Position numbers and translations under genes: made by a program. 64,000 bases of DNA from Tipula vernalis. Taxonomy: Eukaryota; Arthropoda; Insecta; Diptera; Tipulidae. The notes beneath the pieces were generated by a model. That model had not been told where the DNA came from, did not search any database, and saw nothing but the letters and a program-made list of their open reading frames with translations. Positions 13,001-26,227 of this stretch are shown here, piece after piece. Within the stretch, counting starts at the first letter, position 1, and each line of letters opens with the position of its first letter. Where the stretch lies: the NCBI GenBank assembly GCA_958295665.1, contig OY282560.1:97937930-98001929 (forward strand), in the 5' to 3' direction.

Positions 13001-16000
13001 TTTATTGAAAATCAACTGGGCTATAGCCCACAAGTTTTTGGGCGGCAAAAATCTAAAATGGTCCGATTGCGATGGTTGATACCTCTATCAATAGGTTTCG
13101 GGACCTGTTATTGCTGTGACAATTTTCATTTTGATTGCTCAATTATTTCTAAACATTTCTTAGAAAATTCAATTTTATTGAAAATCAACTGGGCTATAGC
13201 CCACAAGTTTTTGGGCGGCAAAAATCTAAAATGGTCCGATTACGATGGTTGATACCTCTATCAATAGGTTTCGGGACCTGTTATTGCTGTGACAATTTTC
13301 ATTTTGATTGCTCGATTATTTCTAAACATTTCTTAGAAAATTCAATTTTATTGAAAATCAACTGGGCTATAGCCCACAAGTTTTTGGGCGGCAAAAATCT
13401 AAAATGGTCCGGTTACGATGGTTGATACCTCTATCAATAGGTTTCGGGACCTGTTATTGCTGTGACAATTTTCATTTTGATTGCTCGATTATTTCTAAAC
13501 ATTTCTTAGAAAATTCAATTTTATTGAAAATCAACTGGGCTATAGCCCACAAGTTTTTGGGCGGCAAAAATCTAAAATGGTCCGATTACGATGGTTGATA
13601 CCTCTATCAATAGGTTTCGGGACCTGTTATTGCTGTGACAATTTTCATTTTGATTGCTCGATTATTTCTAAACATTTCTTAGAAAATTCAATTTTATTAA
13701 AAAATCAACTGGGCTATAGCCCACAAGTTTTTGGGCGGCAAAAATCTAAAATGGTCCGATTACGATGGTTGATACCTCTATCAATAGGTTTCGGGACCTG
13801 TTATTGCTGTGACAATTTTCATTTTGATTGCTCGATTATTTCTAAACATTTCTTAGAAAATTCAATTTTATTGAAAATCAACTGGGCTATAGCCCACAAG
13901 TTTTTGGGCGGCAAAAATCTAAAATGGTCCGGTTACGATGGTTGATACCTCTATCAATAGGTTTCGGGACCTGTTATTGCTGTGACAATTTTCATTTTGA
14001 TTGCTCGATTATTTCTAAACATTTCTTAGAAAATTCAATTTTATTGAAAATCAACTTGGCTATAGCCCACAAGTTTTTGGGCGGCAAAAATCTAAAATGG
14101 TCCGATTACGATGGTTGATACCTCTATCAATAGGTTTCGGGACCTGTTATTGCTGTGACAATTTTCATTTTGATTGCTCGATTATTTCTAAACATTTCTT
14201 AGAAAATTCAATTTTATTGAAAATCAACTGGGCTATAGCCCACAAGTTTTTGGGCGGCAAAAATCTAAAATGGTCCGATTACGATGGTTGATACCTCTAT
14301 CAATAGGTTTCGGGACCTGTTATTGCTGTGACAATTTTCATTTTGATTGCTCGATTATTTCTAAACATTTCTTAGAAAATTCAATTTTATTGAAAATCAA
14401 CTGGGCTATAGCCCACAAGTTTTTGGGCGGCAAAAATCTAAAATGGTCCGGTTACGATGGTTGATACCTCTATCAATAGGTTTCGGGACCTGTAGTTGCT
14501 GTGACAATTTTCATTTTGATTGCTCGATTATTTCTAAACATTTCTTAGAAAATTCAATTTTATTGAAAATCAACTGGGCTATAGCCCACAAGTTTTTGGG
14601 CGGCAAAAATCTAAAATGGTCCGATTACGATGGTTGATACCTCTATCAATAGGTTTCGGGACCTGTTATTGCTGTGACAATTTTCATTTTGATTGCTCGA
14701 TTATTTCTAAACATTTCTTAGAAAATTCAATTTTTTTGAAAATCAACTGGGCTATAGCCCACAAGTTTTTGGGCGGCAAAAATCTAAAATGGTCCGATTA
14801 CGATGGTTGATACCTCTATCAATAGGTTTCGGGACCTGTTATTGCTGTGACAATTTTCATTTTGATTGCTCGATTATTTCTAAACATTTCTTAGAAAATT
14901 CAATTTTATTGAAAATCAACTGGGCTATAGCCCACAAGTTTTTGGGCGGCAAAAATCTAAAATGGTCCGGTTACGATGGTTGATACCTCTATCAATAGGT
15001 TTCGGGACCTGTTATTGCTGTGACAATTTTCATTTTGATTGCTCGATTATTTCTAAACATTTCTTAGAAAATTCAATTTTATTGAAAATCAACTGGGCTA
15101 TAGCCCACAAGTTTTTGGGCGGCAAAAATCTAAAATGGTCCGATTACGATGGTTGATACCTCTATCAATAGGTTTCGGGACCTGTTATTGCTGTGACAAT
15201 TTTCATTTTGATTGCTCGATTATTTCTAAACATTTCTTAGAAAATTCAATTTTATTGAAAATCAACTGGGTTATAGCCCACAAGTTTTTGGGCGGCAAAA
15301 ATCTAAAATGGTCCGATTACGATGGTTGATACCTCTATCAATAGGTTTCGGGACCTGTTATTACTGTGACAATTTTCATTTTGATTGCTCGATTATTTCT
15401 AAACATTTCTTAGAAAATTCAATTTTATTGAAAATCAACTGGGCTATAGCCCACAAGTTTTTGGGCGGCAAAAATCTAAAATGGTCCGGTTACGATGGTT
15501 GATACCTCTATCAATAGGTTTCGGGACCTGTTATTGCTGTGACAATTTTCATTTTGATTGCTCGATTATTTCTAAACATTTCTTAGAAAATTCAATTTTA
15601 TTGAAAATCAACTGGGCTATAGCCCACAAGTTTTTGGGCGGCAAAAATCTAAAATGGTCCGATTGCGATGGTTGATACCTCTATCAATAGGTTTCGGGAC
15701 CTGTTATTGCTGTGACAATTTTCATTTTGATTGCTCGATTATTTCTAAACATTTCTTAGAAAATTCAATTTTATTGAAAATCAACTGGGCTATAGCCCAC
15801 AAGTTTTTGGGCGGCAAAAATCTAAAATGGTCCGATTACGATGGTTGATACCTCTATCAATAGGTTTCGGGACCTGTTATTGCTGTGACAATTTTCATTT
15901 TGATTGCTCGATTATTTCTAAACATTTCTTAGAAAATTCAATTTTATTGAAAATCAACTGGGCTATAGCCCACAAGTTTTTGGGCGGCAAAAATCTAAAA

Positions 16001-16436
16001 TGGTCCGATTACGATGGTTGATACCTCTATTAATAGGTTTCGGGACCTGTTATTGCTGTGACAATTTTCATTTTGATTGCTCGATTATTTCTAAACATTT
16101 CTTAGAAAATTCAATTTTATTGAAAATCAACTGGGCTATAGCCCACAAGTTTTTGGGCGGCAAAAATCTAAAATGGTCCGATTACGATGGTTGATACCTC
16201 TATCAATAGGTTTCGGGACCTGTTATTGCTGTGACAATTTTCATTTTGATTGCTCGATTATTTCTAAACATTTCTTAGAAAATTCAATTTTATTGAAAAT
16301 CAACTGTGCTATAGCCCACAAGTTTTTGGGCGGCATAAATCTAAAATGGTCCGATTACGATGGTTGATACCTCTATCAATAGGTTTCGGGATCTGTAATT
16401 GCTGTGACAATTTTCATTTTGATTGCTTGATTATTT

Positions 16437-16451
16437 CTAAAAAATTTTTAG
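16437..16451. repeat. Delta-variant dyad CTAAAAA-A-TTTTTAG
   Basis: In delta monomers the segment that is normally CTAAACATTTCTTAG becomes CTAAAAAATTTTTAG, a perfect 7-bp inverted repeat around one base. It recurs at 18,859-18,873, about 19,727 and about 20,592, with weaker versions near 21,628, 24,050, 25,432, 32,638 and 44,078. In most copies it is followed by AACTAAATTATATT. Confidence 0.7.
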
Positions 16452-19134
16452 AAAACTAAATTATATTGAAAATCAACTGGGCTATAGCTCACAAGTTTTT
16501 GGGCGGCAAAAATCTAAAATGGTCCGATTACGATGGTTGATACCTCTATCAATAGGTTTCGGGACCTGTAATTGCTCTGACAATTTTCATTTTGATTGCT
16601 CGATTATTTCTAAACATTTCTTAGAAAATTCAATTTTATTGAAAATCAACTGGGCTATAGCCCACAAGTTTTTGGGCGGCAAAAATCTAAAATGGTCCGA
16701 TTACGATGGTTGATACCTCTATTAATAGGTTTCGGGACCTGTTATTGCTGTGACAATTTTCATTTTGATTGCTCGATTATTTCTAAACATTTCTTAGAAA
16801 ATTCAATTTTATTGAAAATCAACTGGGCTATAGCCCACAAGTTTTTGGGCGGCAAAAATCTAAAATGGTCCGATTACGATGGTTGATACCTCTATCAATA
16901 GGTTTCGGGACCTGTTATTGCTGTGACAATTTTCATTTTGATTGCTCGATTATTTCTAAACATTTCTTAGAAAATTCAATTTTATTGAAAATCAACTGGG
17001 CTATAGCCCACAAGTTTTTGGGCGGCAAAAATCTAAAATGGTCCGATTACGATGGTTGATACCTCTATCAATAGGTTTCGGGACCTGTTATTGCTGTGAC
17101 AATTTTCATTTTGATTGCTCGATTATTTCTAAACATTTCTTAGAAAATTCAATTTTATTGAAAATTAACTGTGCTATAGCCCACAAGTTTTTGGGCGGCA
17201 AAAATCTAAAATGGTCCGATTACGATGATTGATACCTCTATCAATAGGTTTCGGGATCTGTAATTGCTGTGACAATTTTCATTTTGATTGCTCGATTATT
17301 TCTAAACATTTCTTAGAAAACTAAATTTTATTGAAAATCAACTGGGCTATAGCCCACAAGTTTTTGGGCGGCAAAAATCTAAAATGGTCCGATTACGATG
17401 GTTGATACCTCTATCAATAGGTTTCGGGACCTGTTATTGCTGTGACAATTTTCATTTTGATTGCTCGATTATTTCTAAACATTTCTTAGAAAATTCAATT
17501 TTATTGAAAATCAACTGGGCTATAGCCCACAAGTTTTTGGGCGGCAAAAATCTAAAATGGTCCGGTTACGATGGTTGATACCTCTATCAATAGGTTTCGG
17601 GACCTGTTATTGCTGTGACAATTTTCATTTTGATTGCTCGATTATTTCTAAACATTTCTTAGAAAACTAAATTTTATTGAAAATCAACTGGGCTATAGCC
17701 CACAAGTTTTTGGGCGGCAAAAATCTAAAATGGTCCGATTACGATGGTTGATACCTCTATCAATAGGTTTCGGGACCTGTAATTGCTGTGACAATTTTCA
17801 TTTTGATTGCTCGATTATTTCTAAACATTTCTTAGAAAATTCAATTTTATTGAAAATCAACTGGGCTATAGCCCACAAGTTTTTGGGCGGCAAAAATCTA
17901 AAATGGTCCGGTTACGATGGTTGATACCTCTATCAATAGGTTTCGGGACCTGTTATTGCTGTGACAATTTTCATTTTGATTGCTCGATTATTTCTAAACA
18001 TTTCTTAGAAAATTCAATTTTATTGAAAATCAACTGGGCTATAGCCCACAAGTTTTTGGGCGGCAAAAATCTAAAATGGTCCGATTACGATGGTTGATAC
18101 CTCTATCAATAGGTTTCGGGACCTGTTATTGCTGTGACAATTTTCATTTTGATTGCTCGATTATTTCTAAACATTTCTTAGAAAATTCAATTTTATTGAA
18201 AATCAACTGGGCTATAGCCCACAAGTTTTTGGGCGGCAAAAATCTAAAATGGTCCGATTACGATGGTTGATACCTCTATCAATAGGTTTCGGGACCTGTT
18301 ATTGCTGTGACAATTTTCATTTTGATTGCTCGATTATTTCTAAACATTTCTTAGAAAATTCAATTTTATTGAAAATCAACTGGGCTATAGCCCACAAGTT
18401 TTTGGGCGGCAAAAATCTAAAATGGTCCGATTACGATGGTTGATACCTCTATCAATAGGTTTCGGGACCTGTTATTGCTGTGACAATTTTCATTTTGATT
18501 GCTCGATTATTTCTAAACATTTCTTAGAAAATTCAATTTTATTGAAAATCAACTGGGCTATAGCCCACAAGTTTTTGGGCGGCAAAAATCTAAAATGGTC
18601 CGATTACGATGGTTGATACCTCTATTAATAGGTTTCGGGACCTGTTATTGCTGTGACAATTTTCATTTTGATTGCTCGATTATTTCTAAACATTTCTTAG
18701 AAAATTCAATTTTATTGAAAATCAACTGGGCTATAGCCCACAAGTTTTTGGGCGGCAAAAATCTAAAATGGTCCGATTACGATGGTTGATACCTCTATCA
18801 ATAGGTTTCGGGACCTGTTATTGCTGTGAAAATTTTCATTTTGATTGCTCGATTATTTCTAAAAAATTTTTAGAAAACTAAATTATATTGAAAATCAACT
18901 GGGCTATAGCTCACAAGTTTTTGGGCGGCAAAAATCTAAAATGGTCCGATTACGATGGTTGATACCTCTATCAATAGGTTTCGGGACCTGTAATTGCTGT
19001 GACAATTTTCATTTTGATTGCTCGATTATTTCTAAACATTTCTTAGAAAATTCAATTTTATTGAAAATCAACTGGGCTATAGCCCACAAGTTTTTGGGCG
19101 GCAAAAATCTAAAATGGTCCGATTACGATGGTTG

Positions 19135-20864
19135 ATACCTCTATCAATAGGTTTCGGGACCTGTTATTGCTGTGACAATTTTCATTTTGATTGCTCGATT
19201 ATTTCTAAACATTTCTTAGAAAACTAAATTTTATTGAAAATCAACTGGGCTATAGCCCACAAGTTTTTTGGCGGCATAAATCTAAAATGGTCCGATTGCG
19301 ATGGTTGATACCTCTATCAATAGGTTTCGGGACCTGTTATTGCTGTGACAATTTTCATTTTCATTGCTCGATTATTTCTAAACATTTCTTAGAAAATTCA
19401 ATTTTATTGAAAATCAACTGGGCTATAGCCCACAAGTTTTTGGGCGGCAAAAATCTAAAATGGTCCGATTGCGATGGTTGATACCTCTATCAATAGGTTT
19501 CGGGACCTGTTATTGCTGTGACAATTTTCATTTTGATTGCTCGATTATTTCTAAACATTTCTTAGAAAATTCAATTTTATTGAAAATCAACTGTGCTATA
19601 GCCCACAAGATTTTGGGCGGCATAAATCTAAAATGGTCCGATTACGATGGTTGATACCTCTATCAATAGGTTTCGGGATCTGTAATTGCTGTGACAATTT
19701 TCATTTTGATTGCTTGATTATTTCTAAAAAATTTTTAGAAAACTAAATTATATTGAAAATCAACTGGGCTATAGCCCACAAGTTTTTGGGCGGCAAAAAT
19801 CTAAAATGGTCCGATTACGATGGTTGATACCTCTATTAATAGGTTTCGGGACCTGTTATTGCTGTGACAATTTTCATTTTGATTGCTCGATTATTTCTAA
19901 ACATTTCTTAGAAAATTCAATTTTATTGAAAATCAACTGGGCTATAGCCCACAAGTTTTTGGGCGGCAAAAATCTAAAATGGTCCGATTACGATGGTTGA
20001 TACCTCTATCAATAGGTTTCGGGACCTGTTATTGCTGTGACAATTTTCATTTTGATTGCTCGATTATTTCTAAACATTTCTTAGAAAACTAAATTTTATT
20101 GAAAATCAACTGGGCTATAGCCCACAAGTTTTTGGGCGGCAAAAATCTAAAATGGTCCGATTGCGATGGTTGATACCTCTATCAATAGGTTTCGGGACCT
20201 GTTATTGCTGTGACAATTTTCATTTTCATTGCTCGATTATTTCTAAACATTTCTTAGAAAATTCAATTTTATTGAAAATCAACTGGGCTATAGCCCACAA
20301 GTTTTTGGGCGGCAAAAATCTAAAATGGTCCGATTGCGATGGTTGATACCTCTATCAATAGGTTTCGGGACCTGTTATTGCTGTGACAATTTTCATTTTG
20401 ATTGCTCGATTATTTCTAAACATTTCTTAGAAAATTCAATTTTATTGAAAATCAACTGTGCTATAGCCCACAAGTTTTTGGGCGGCATAAATCTAAAATG
20501 GTCCGATTACGATGGTTGATACCTCTATCAATAGGTTTCGGGATCTGTAATTGCTGTGACAATTTTCATTTTGATTGCTTGATTATTTCTAAAAAATTTT
20601 TAGAAAACTAAATTATATTGAAAATCAACTGGGCTATAGCTCACAAGTTTTTGGGCGGCAAAAATCTAAAATGGTCCGATTACGATGGTTGATACCTCTA
20701 TTAATAGGTTTCGGGACCTGTTATTGCTGTGACAATTTTCATTTTGATTGCTCGATTATTTCTAAACATTTCTTAGAAAATTCAATTTTATTGAAAATCA
20801 ACTGGGCTATAGCCCACAAGTTTTTGGGCGGCAAAAATCTAAAATGGTCCGATTACGATGGTTG
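19135..20864. repeat. Two tandem copies of an 865-bp (5-monomer) block
   Basis: The rare CATTTTCATTGC variant at about 19,357 and about 20,222, the following TGTGC plus GGCATAA monomers (19,460 and 20,325), the delta monomer (about 19,727 and 20,592) and the ATTAATAGG monomer (19,806 and 20,671) all recur at an 865-bp offset (5 x 173). The approximate copies are 19,135-19,999 and 20,000-20,864. The few differences include AAGATTTTGGG at 19,608, found only in the first copy. Confidence 0.75.
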
Positions 20865-23784
20865 ATACCTCTATCAATAGGTTTCGGGACCTGTTATTGC
20901 TGTGACAATTTTCATTTTGATTGCTCGATTATTTCTAAACATTTCTTAGAAAATTCAATTTTATTGAAAATCAACTGTGCTATAGACCACAAGTTTTTGG
21001 GCGGCAAAAATCTAAAATGGTCCGATTACGATGGTTGATACCTCTATCAATAGGTTTCGGGACCTGTTATTGCTGTGACAATTTTCATTTTGATTGCTCG
21101 ATTATTTCTAAACATTTCTTAGAAAATTCAATTTTATTGAAAATCAACTGGGCTATAGCCCACAAGTTTTTGGGCGGCAAAAATCTAAAATGGTCCGATT
21201 ACGATGGTTGATACCTCTATTAATAGGTTTCGGGACCTGTTATTGCTGTGACAATTTTCATTTTGATTGCTCGATTATTTCTAAACATTTCTTAGAAAAT
21301 TCAATTTTATTGAAAATCAACTGGGCTATAGCCCACAAGTTTTTGGGCGGCAAAAATCTAAAATGGTCCGATTACGATGGTTGATACCTCTATCAATAGG
21401 TTTCGGGACCTGTTATTGCTGTGACAATTTTCATTTTGATTGCTCGATTATTTCTAAACATTTCTTAGAAAATTCAATTTTATTGAAAATTAACTGTGCT
21501 ATAGCCCACAAGTTTTTGGGCGGCAAAAATCTAAAATGGTCCGATTACGATGATTGATACCTCTATCAATAGGTTTCAGGTCCTGTAATTGCTGTGACAA
21601 TTTTTATTTTGATTGCTTGATTATTTCTAAAAAAATTTTAGAAAACTAAATTATATTGAAAATCAACTGGGCTATAGCTCACATGTTTTTGGGCGGCAAA
21701 AATCTAAAATGGTCCGATTACGATGGTTGATACCTCTATCAATAGGTTTCGGGACCTGTAATTGCTCTGACAATTTTCATTTTGATTGCTCGATTATTTC
21801 TAAACATTTCTTAGAAAATTCAATTTTATTGAAAATCAACTGGGCTATAGCCCACAAGTTTTTGGGCGGCAAAAATCTAAAATGGTCCGATTACGATGGT
21901 TGATACCTCTATCAATAGGTTTCGGGACCTGTTATTGCTGTGACAATTTTCATTTTGATTGCTCGATTATTTCTAAACATTTCTTAGAAAATTCAATTTT
22001 ATTGAAAATCAACTGGGCTATAGCCCACAAGTTTTTTGGCGGCATAAATCTAAAATGGTCCGATTACGATGGTTGATACCTCTATCAATAGGTTTCGGGA
22101 TCTGTAGTTGCTGTGACAATTTTCATTTTGATTGCTCGATTATTTCTAAACATTTCTTAGAAAATTCAATTTTATTGAAAATCAACTGGGCTATAGCCCA
22201 CAAGTTTTTGGGCGGCAAAAATCTAAAATAGTCCGGTTACGATGGTTGATACCTCTATCAATAGGTTTCGGGACCTGTTATTGCTGTGACAATTTTCATT
22301 TTGATTGCTCGATTATTTCTAAACATTTCTTAGAAAATTCAATTTTATTGAAAATCAACTGGGCTATAGCCCACAAGTTTTTGGGCGGCAAAAATCTAAA
22401 ATGGTCCGATTACGATGGTTGATACCTCTATCAATAGGTTTCGGGACCTGTTATTGCTGTGACAATTTTCATTTTGATTGCTCGATTATTTCTAAACATT
22501 TCTTAGAAAATTCAATTTTATTGAAAATCAACTGGGCTATAGCCCACAAGTTTTTGGGCGGCAAAAATCTAAAATGGTCCGATTACGATGGTTGATACCT
22601 CTATCAATAGGTTTCGGGACCTGTTATTGCTGTGACAATTTTCATTTTGATTGCTCGATTATTTCTAAACATTTCTAAGAAAATTCAATTTTATTGAAAA
22701 TCAACTGGGCTATAGCCCACAAGTTTTTGGGCGGCAAAAATCTAAAATGGTCCGGTTACGATGGTTGATACCTCTATCAATAGGTTTCGGGACCTGTTAT
22801 TGCTGTGACAATTTTCATTTTGATTGCTCGATTATTTCTAAACATTTCTTAGAAAATTCAATTTTATTGAAAATCAACTGGGCTATAGCCCACAAGTTTT
22901 TGGGCGGCAAAAATCTAAAATGGTCCGATTGCGATGGTTGATACCTCTATCAATAGGTTTCGGGACCTGTTATTGCTGTGACAATTTTCATTTTGATTGC
23001 TCGATTATTTCTAAACATTTCTTAGAAAATTCAATTTTATTGAAAATCAACTGGGCTATAGCCCACAAGTTTTTGGGCGGCAAAAATCTAAAATGGTCCG
23101 ATTACGATGGTTGATACCTCTATTAATAGGTTTCGGGACCTGTTATTGCTGTGACAATTTTCATTTTGATTGCTCGATTATTTCTAAACATTTCTTAGAA
23201 AATTCAATTTTATTGAAAATCAACTGGGCTATAGCTCACAAGTTTTTGGGCGGCAAAAATCTAAAATGGTCCGATTACGATGGTTGATACCTCTATCAAT
23301 AGGTTTCGGGACCTGTAATTGCTCTGACAATTTTCATTTTGATTGCTCGATTATTTCTAAACATTTCTTAGAAAATTCAATTTTATTGAAAATCAACTGG
23401 GCTATAGCCCACAAGTTTTTGGGCGGCAAAAATCTAAAATGGTCCGATTACGATGGTTGATACCTCTATCAATAGGTTTCGGGACCTGTTATTGCTGTGA
23501 AAATTTTCATTTTGATTGCTCGATTATTTCTAAACATTTCTTAGAAAATTCAATTTTATTGAAAATCAACTGGGCTATAGCCCACAAGTTTTTTGGCGGC
23601 AAAAATCTAAAATGGTCCGATTACGATGGTTGATACCTCTATTAATAGGTTTCGGGACCTGTTAGTGCTGTGACAATTTTCATTTTGATTGCTCGATTAT
23701 TTCTAAACATTTCTTAGAAAATTCAATTTTATTGAAAATCAACTGGGCTATAGCCCACAAGTTTTTGGGCGGCAAAAATCTAAA

Positions 23785-26227
23785 ATGGTCCGATTACGAT
23801 GGTTGATACCTCTATCAATAGGTTTCGGGATCTGTAATTGCTGTGACAATTTTCATTTTGATTGCTCGATTATTTCTAAACATTTCTTAGAAAATTCAAT
23901 TTTATTGAAAATTAACTGTGCTATAGCCCACAAGTTTTTGGGCGGCAAAAATCTAAAATGGTCCGATTACGATGATTGATACCTCTATCAATAGGTTTCA
24001 GGTCCTGTAATTGCTGTGACAATTTTTATTTTGATTGCTTGATTTTTTCTAAAAATTTCTTAGAAAACTAAATTATATTGAAAATCAACTGGGCTATAGC
24101 CCACAAGTTTTTGGGCGGCAAAAATCTAAAATGGTCCGATTGCGATGGTTGATACCTCTATCAATAGGTTTCGGGACCTGTTATTGCTGTGACAATTTTC
24201 ATTTTGATTGCTCGATTATTTCTAAACATTTCTTAGAAAATTCAATTTTATTGAAAATCAACTGGGCTATAGCCCACAAGTTTTTGGGCGGCAAAAATCT
24301 AAAATGGTCCGATTACGATGGTTGATACCTCTATCAATAGGTTTCGGGACCTGTTATTGCTGTGACAATTTTCATTTTGATTGCTCGATTATTTCTAAAC
24401 ATTTCTTAGAAAATTCAATTTTATTGAAAATCAACTGGGCTATAGCCCACAAGTTTTTGGGCGGCAAAAATCTAAAATGGTCCGATTACGATGGTTGATA
24501 CCTCTATTAATAGGTTTCGGGACCTGTTATTGCTGTGACAATTTTCATTTTGATTGCTCGATTATTTCTAAACATTTCTTAGAAAATTCAATTTTATTGA
24601 AAATCAACTGGGCTATAGCCCACAAGTTTTTGGGCGGCAAAAATCTAAAATGGTCCGATTACGATGGTTGATACCTCTATCAATAGGTTTCGGGACCTGT
24701 TATTGCTGTGACAATTTTCATTTTGATTGCTCGATTATTTCTAAACATTTCTTAGAAAATTCAATTTTATTGAAAATCAACTGTGCTATAGCCCACAAGT
24801 TTTTGGGCGGCATAAATCTAAAATGGTCCGATTACGATGGTTGATACCTCTATCAATAGGTTTCGGGATCTGTAATTGCTGTGACAATTTTCATTTTGAT
24901 TGCTCGATTATTTCTAAACATTTCTTAGAAAATTCAATTTTATTGAAAATCAACTGGGCTATAGCCCACAAGTTTTTGGGCGGCAAAAATCTAAAATGGT
25001 CCGATTACGATGGTTGATACCTCTATCAATAGGTTTCGGGACCTGTTATTGCTGTGACAATTTTCATTTTGATTGCTCGATTATTTCTAAACATTTCTTA
25101 GAAAATTCAATTTTATTGAAAATCAACTGGGCTATAGCCCACAAGTTTTTTGGCGGCATAAATCTAAAATGGTCCGATTACGATGGTTGATACCTCTATC
25201 AATAGGTTTCGGGATCTGTAATTGCTGTGACAATTTTCATTTTGATTGCTCGATTATTTCTAAACATTTCTTAGAAAATTCAATTATATTGAAAATTAAC
25301 TGTGCTATAGCCCACAAGTTTTTGGGCGGCAAAAATCTAAAATGGTCCGATTACGATGATTGATACCTCTATCAATAGGTTTCAGGTCCTGTAATTGCTG
25401 TGACAATTTTTATTTTGATTGCTTGATTATTTCTAAAAATTTCTTAGAAAACTAAATTATATTGAAAATCAACTGGGCTATAGCCCACAAGTTTTTGGGC
25501 GGCAAAAATCTAAAATGGTCCGATTGCGATGGTTGATACCTCTATCAATAGGTTTCGGGACCTGTTATTGCTGTGACAATTTTCATTTTGATTGCTCGAT
25601 TATTTCTAAACATTTCTTAGAAAATTCAATTTTATTGAAAATCAACTGGGCTATAGCCCACAAGTTTTTGGGCGGCAAAAATCTAAAATGGTCCGATTAC
25701 GATGGTTGATACCTCTATCAATAGGTTTCGGGACCTGTTATTGCTGTGACAATTTTCATTTTGATTGCTCGATTATTTCTAAACATTTCTTAGAAAATTC
25801 AATTTTATTGAAAATCAACTGGGCTATAGCCCACAAGTTTTTGGGCGGCAAAAATCTAAAATGGTCCGATTACGATGGTTGATACCTCTATTAATAGGTT
25901 TCGGGACCTGTTATTGCTGTGACAATTTTCATTTTGATTGCTCGATTATTTCTAAACATTTCTTAGAAAATTCAATTTTATTGAAAATCAACTGGGCTAT
26001 AGCCCACAAGTTTTTGGGCGGCAAAAATCTAAAATGGTCCGATTACGATGGTTGATACCTCTATCAATAGGTTTCGGGACCTGTTATTGCTGTGACAATT
26101 TTCATTTTGATTGCTCGATTATTTCTAAACATTTCTTAGAAAATTCAATTTTATTGAAAATCAACTGTGCTATTACCCACAAGTTTTTGGGCGGCATAAA
26201 TCTAAAATGGTCTGATTACGATGGTTG
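23785..26227. repeat. Partial tandem duplication, 1,384-bp (8-monomer) period
   Basis: The variant order starting at 23,785 (GGATCTGTAATTG with TGTGC, a CAGGTCCTG delta-like monomer, canonical monomers, an ATTAATAGG monomer, then TGTGC with GGCATAA) is repeated from 25,169 at a constant offset of 1,384 bp: 24,131 to 25,515, 24,477 to 25,861 and 24,650 to 26,034. The match fades after about 26,230, where an extra TAATTGCTCTG monomer is present. Confidence 0.7.

Larger units (their letters stand above)
1..16300. repeat. Most homogeneous satellite zone
   Basis: In this stretch nearly all monomers have the canonical TGGGC palindrome arm, TTATTG and GGCAAAA. Most differences fall at the GATTA/GGTTA/GATTG site, the ATCAATAGG/ATTAATAGG site, and a small cluster of CAAATTTC (instead of CAATTTTC) monomers near 1,705, 1,878, 2,569, 2,742, 7,587 and 7,760. 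Such uniformity suggests recent homogenisation. No gene or mobile element is seen. Confidence 0.8.
16300..25644. repeat. Mixed satellite zone with variant monomers
   Basis: From about 16,300, canonical monomers alternate with variants carrying TGTGC, GGCATAA, GGATCTGTAATTG, TAATTGCTCTG and an A-rich delta form (AAACTAAATTATATT). Blocks of these are repeated locally (865 bp and 1,384 bp, see separate entries). The zone precedes the 10.8-kb tandem duplication. No gene is seen. Confidence 0.75.

Noticed and set aside
13577..13945. Longer open frames of 122-123 codons (also at 32,195-32,566, 43,635-44,006 and 48,309-48,677)
   Set aside because: Each arises from a 1- or 4-bp insertion that joins the open frames of two neighbouring satellite monomers. 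They carry no independent coding signal.
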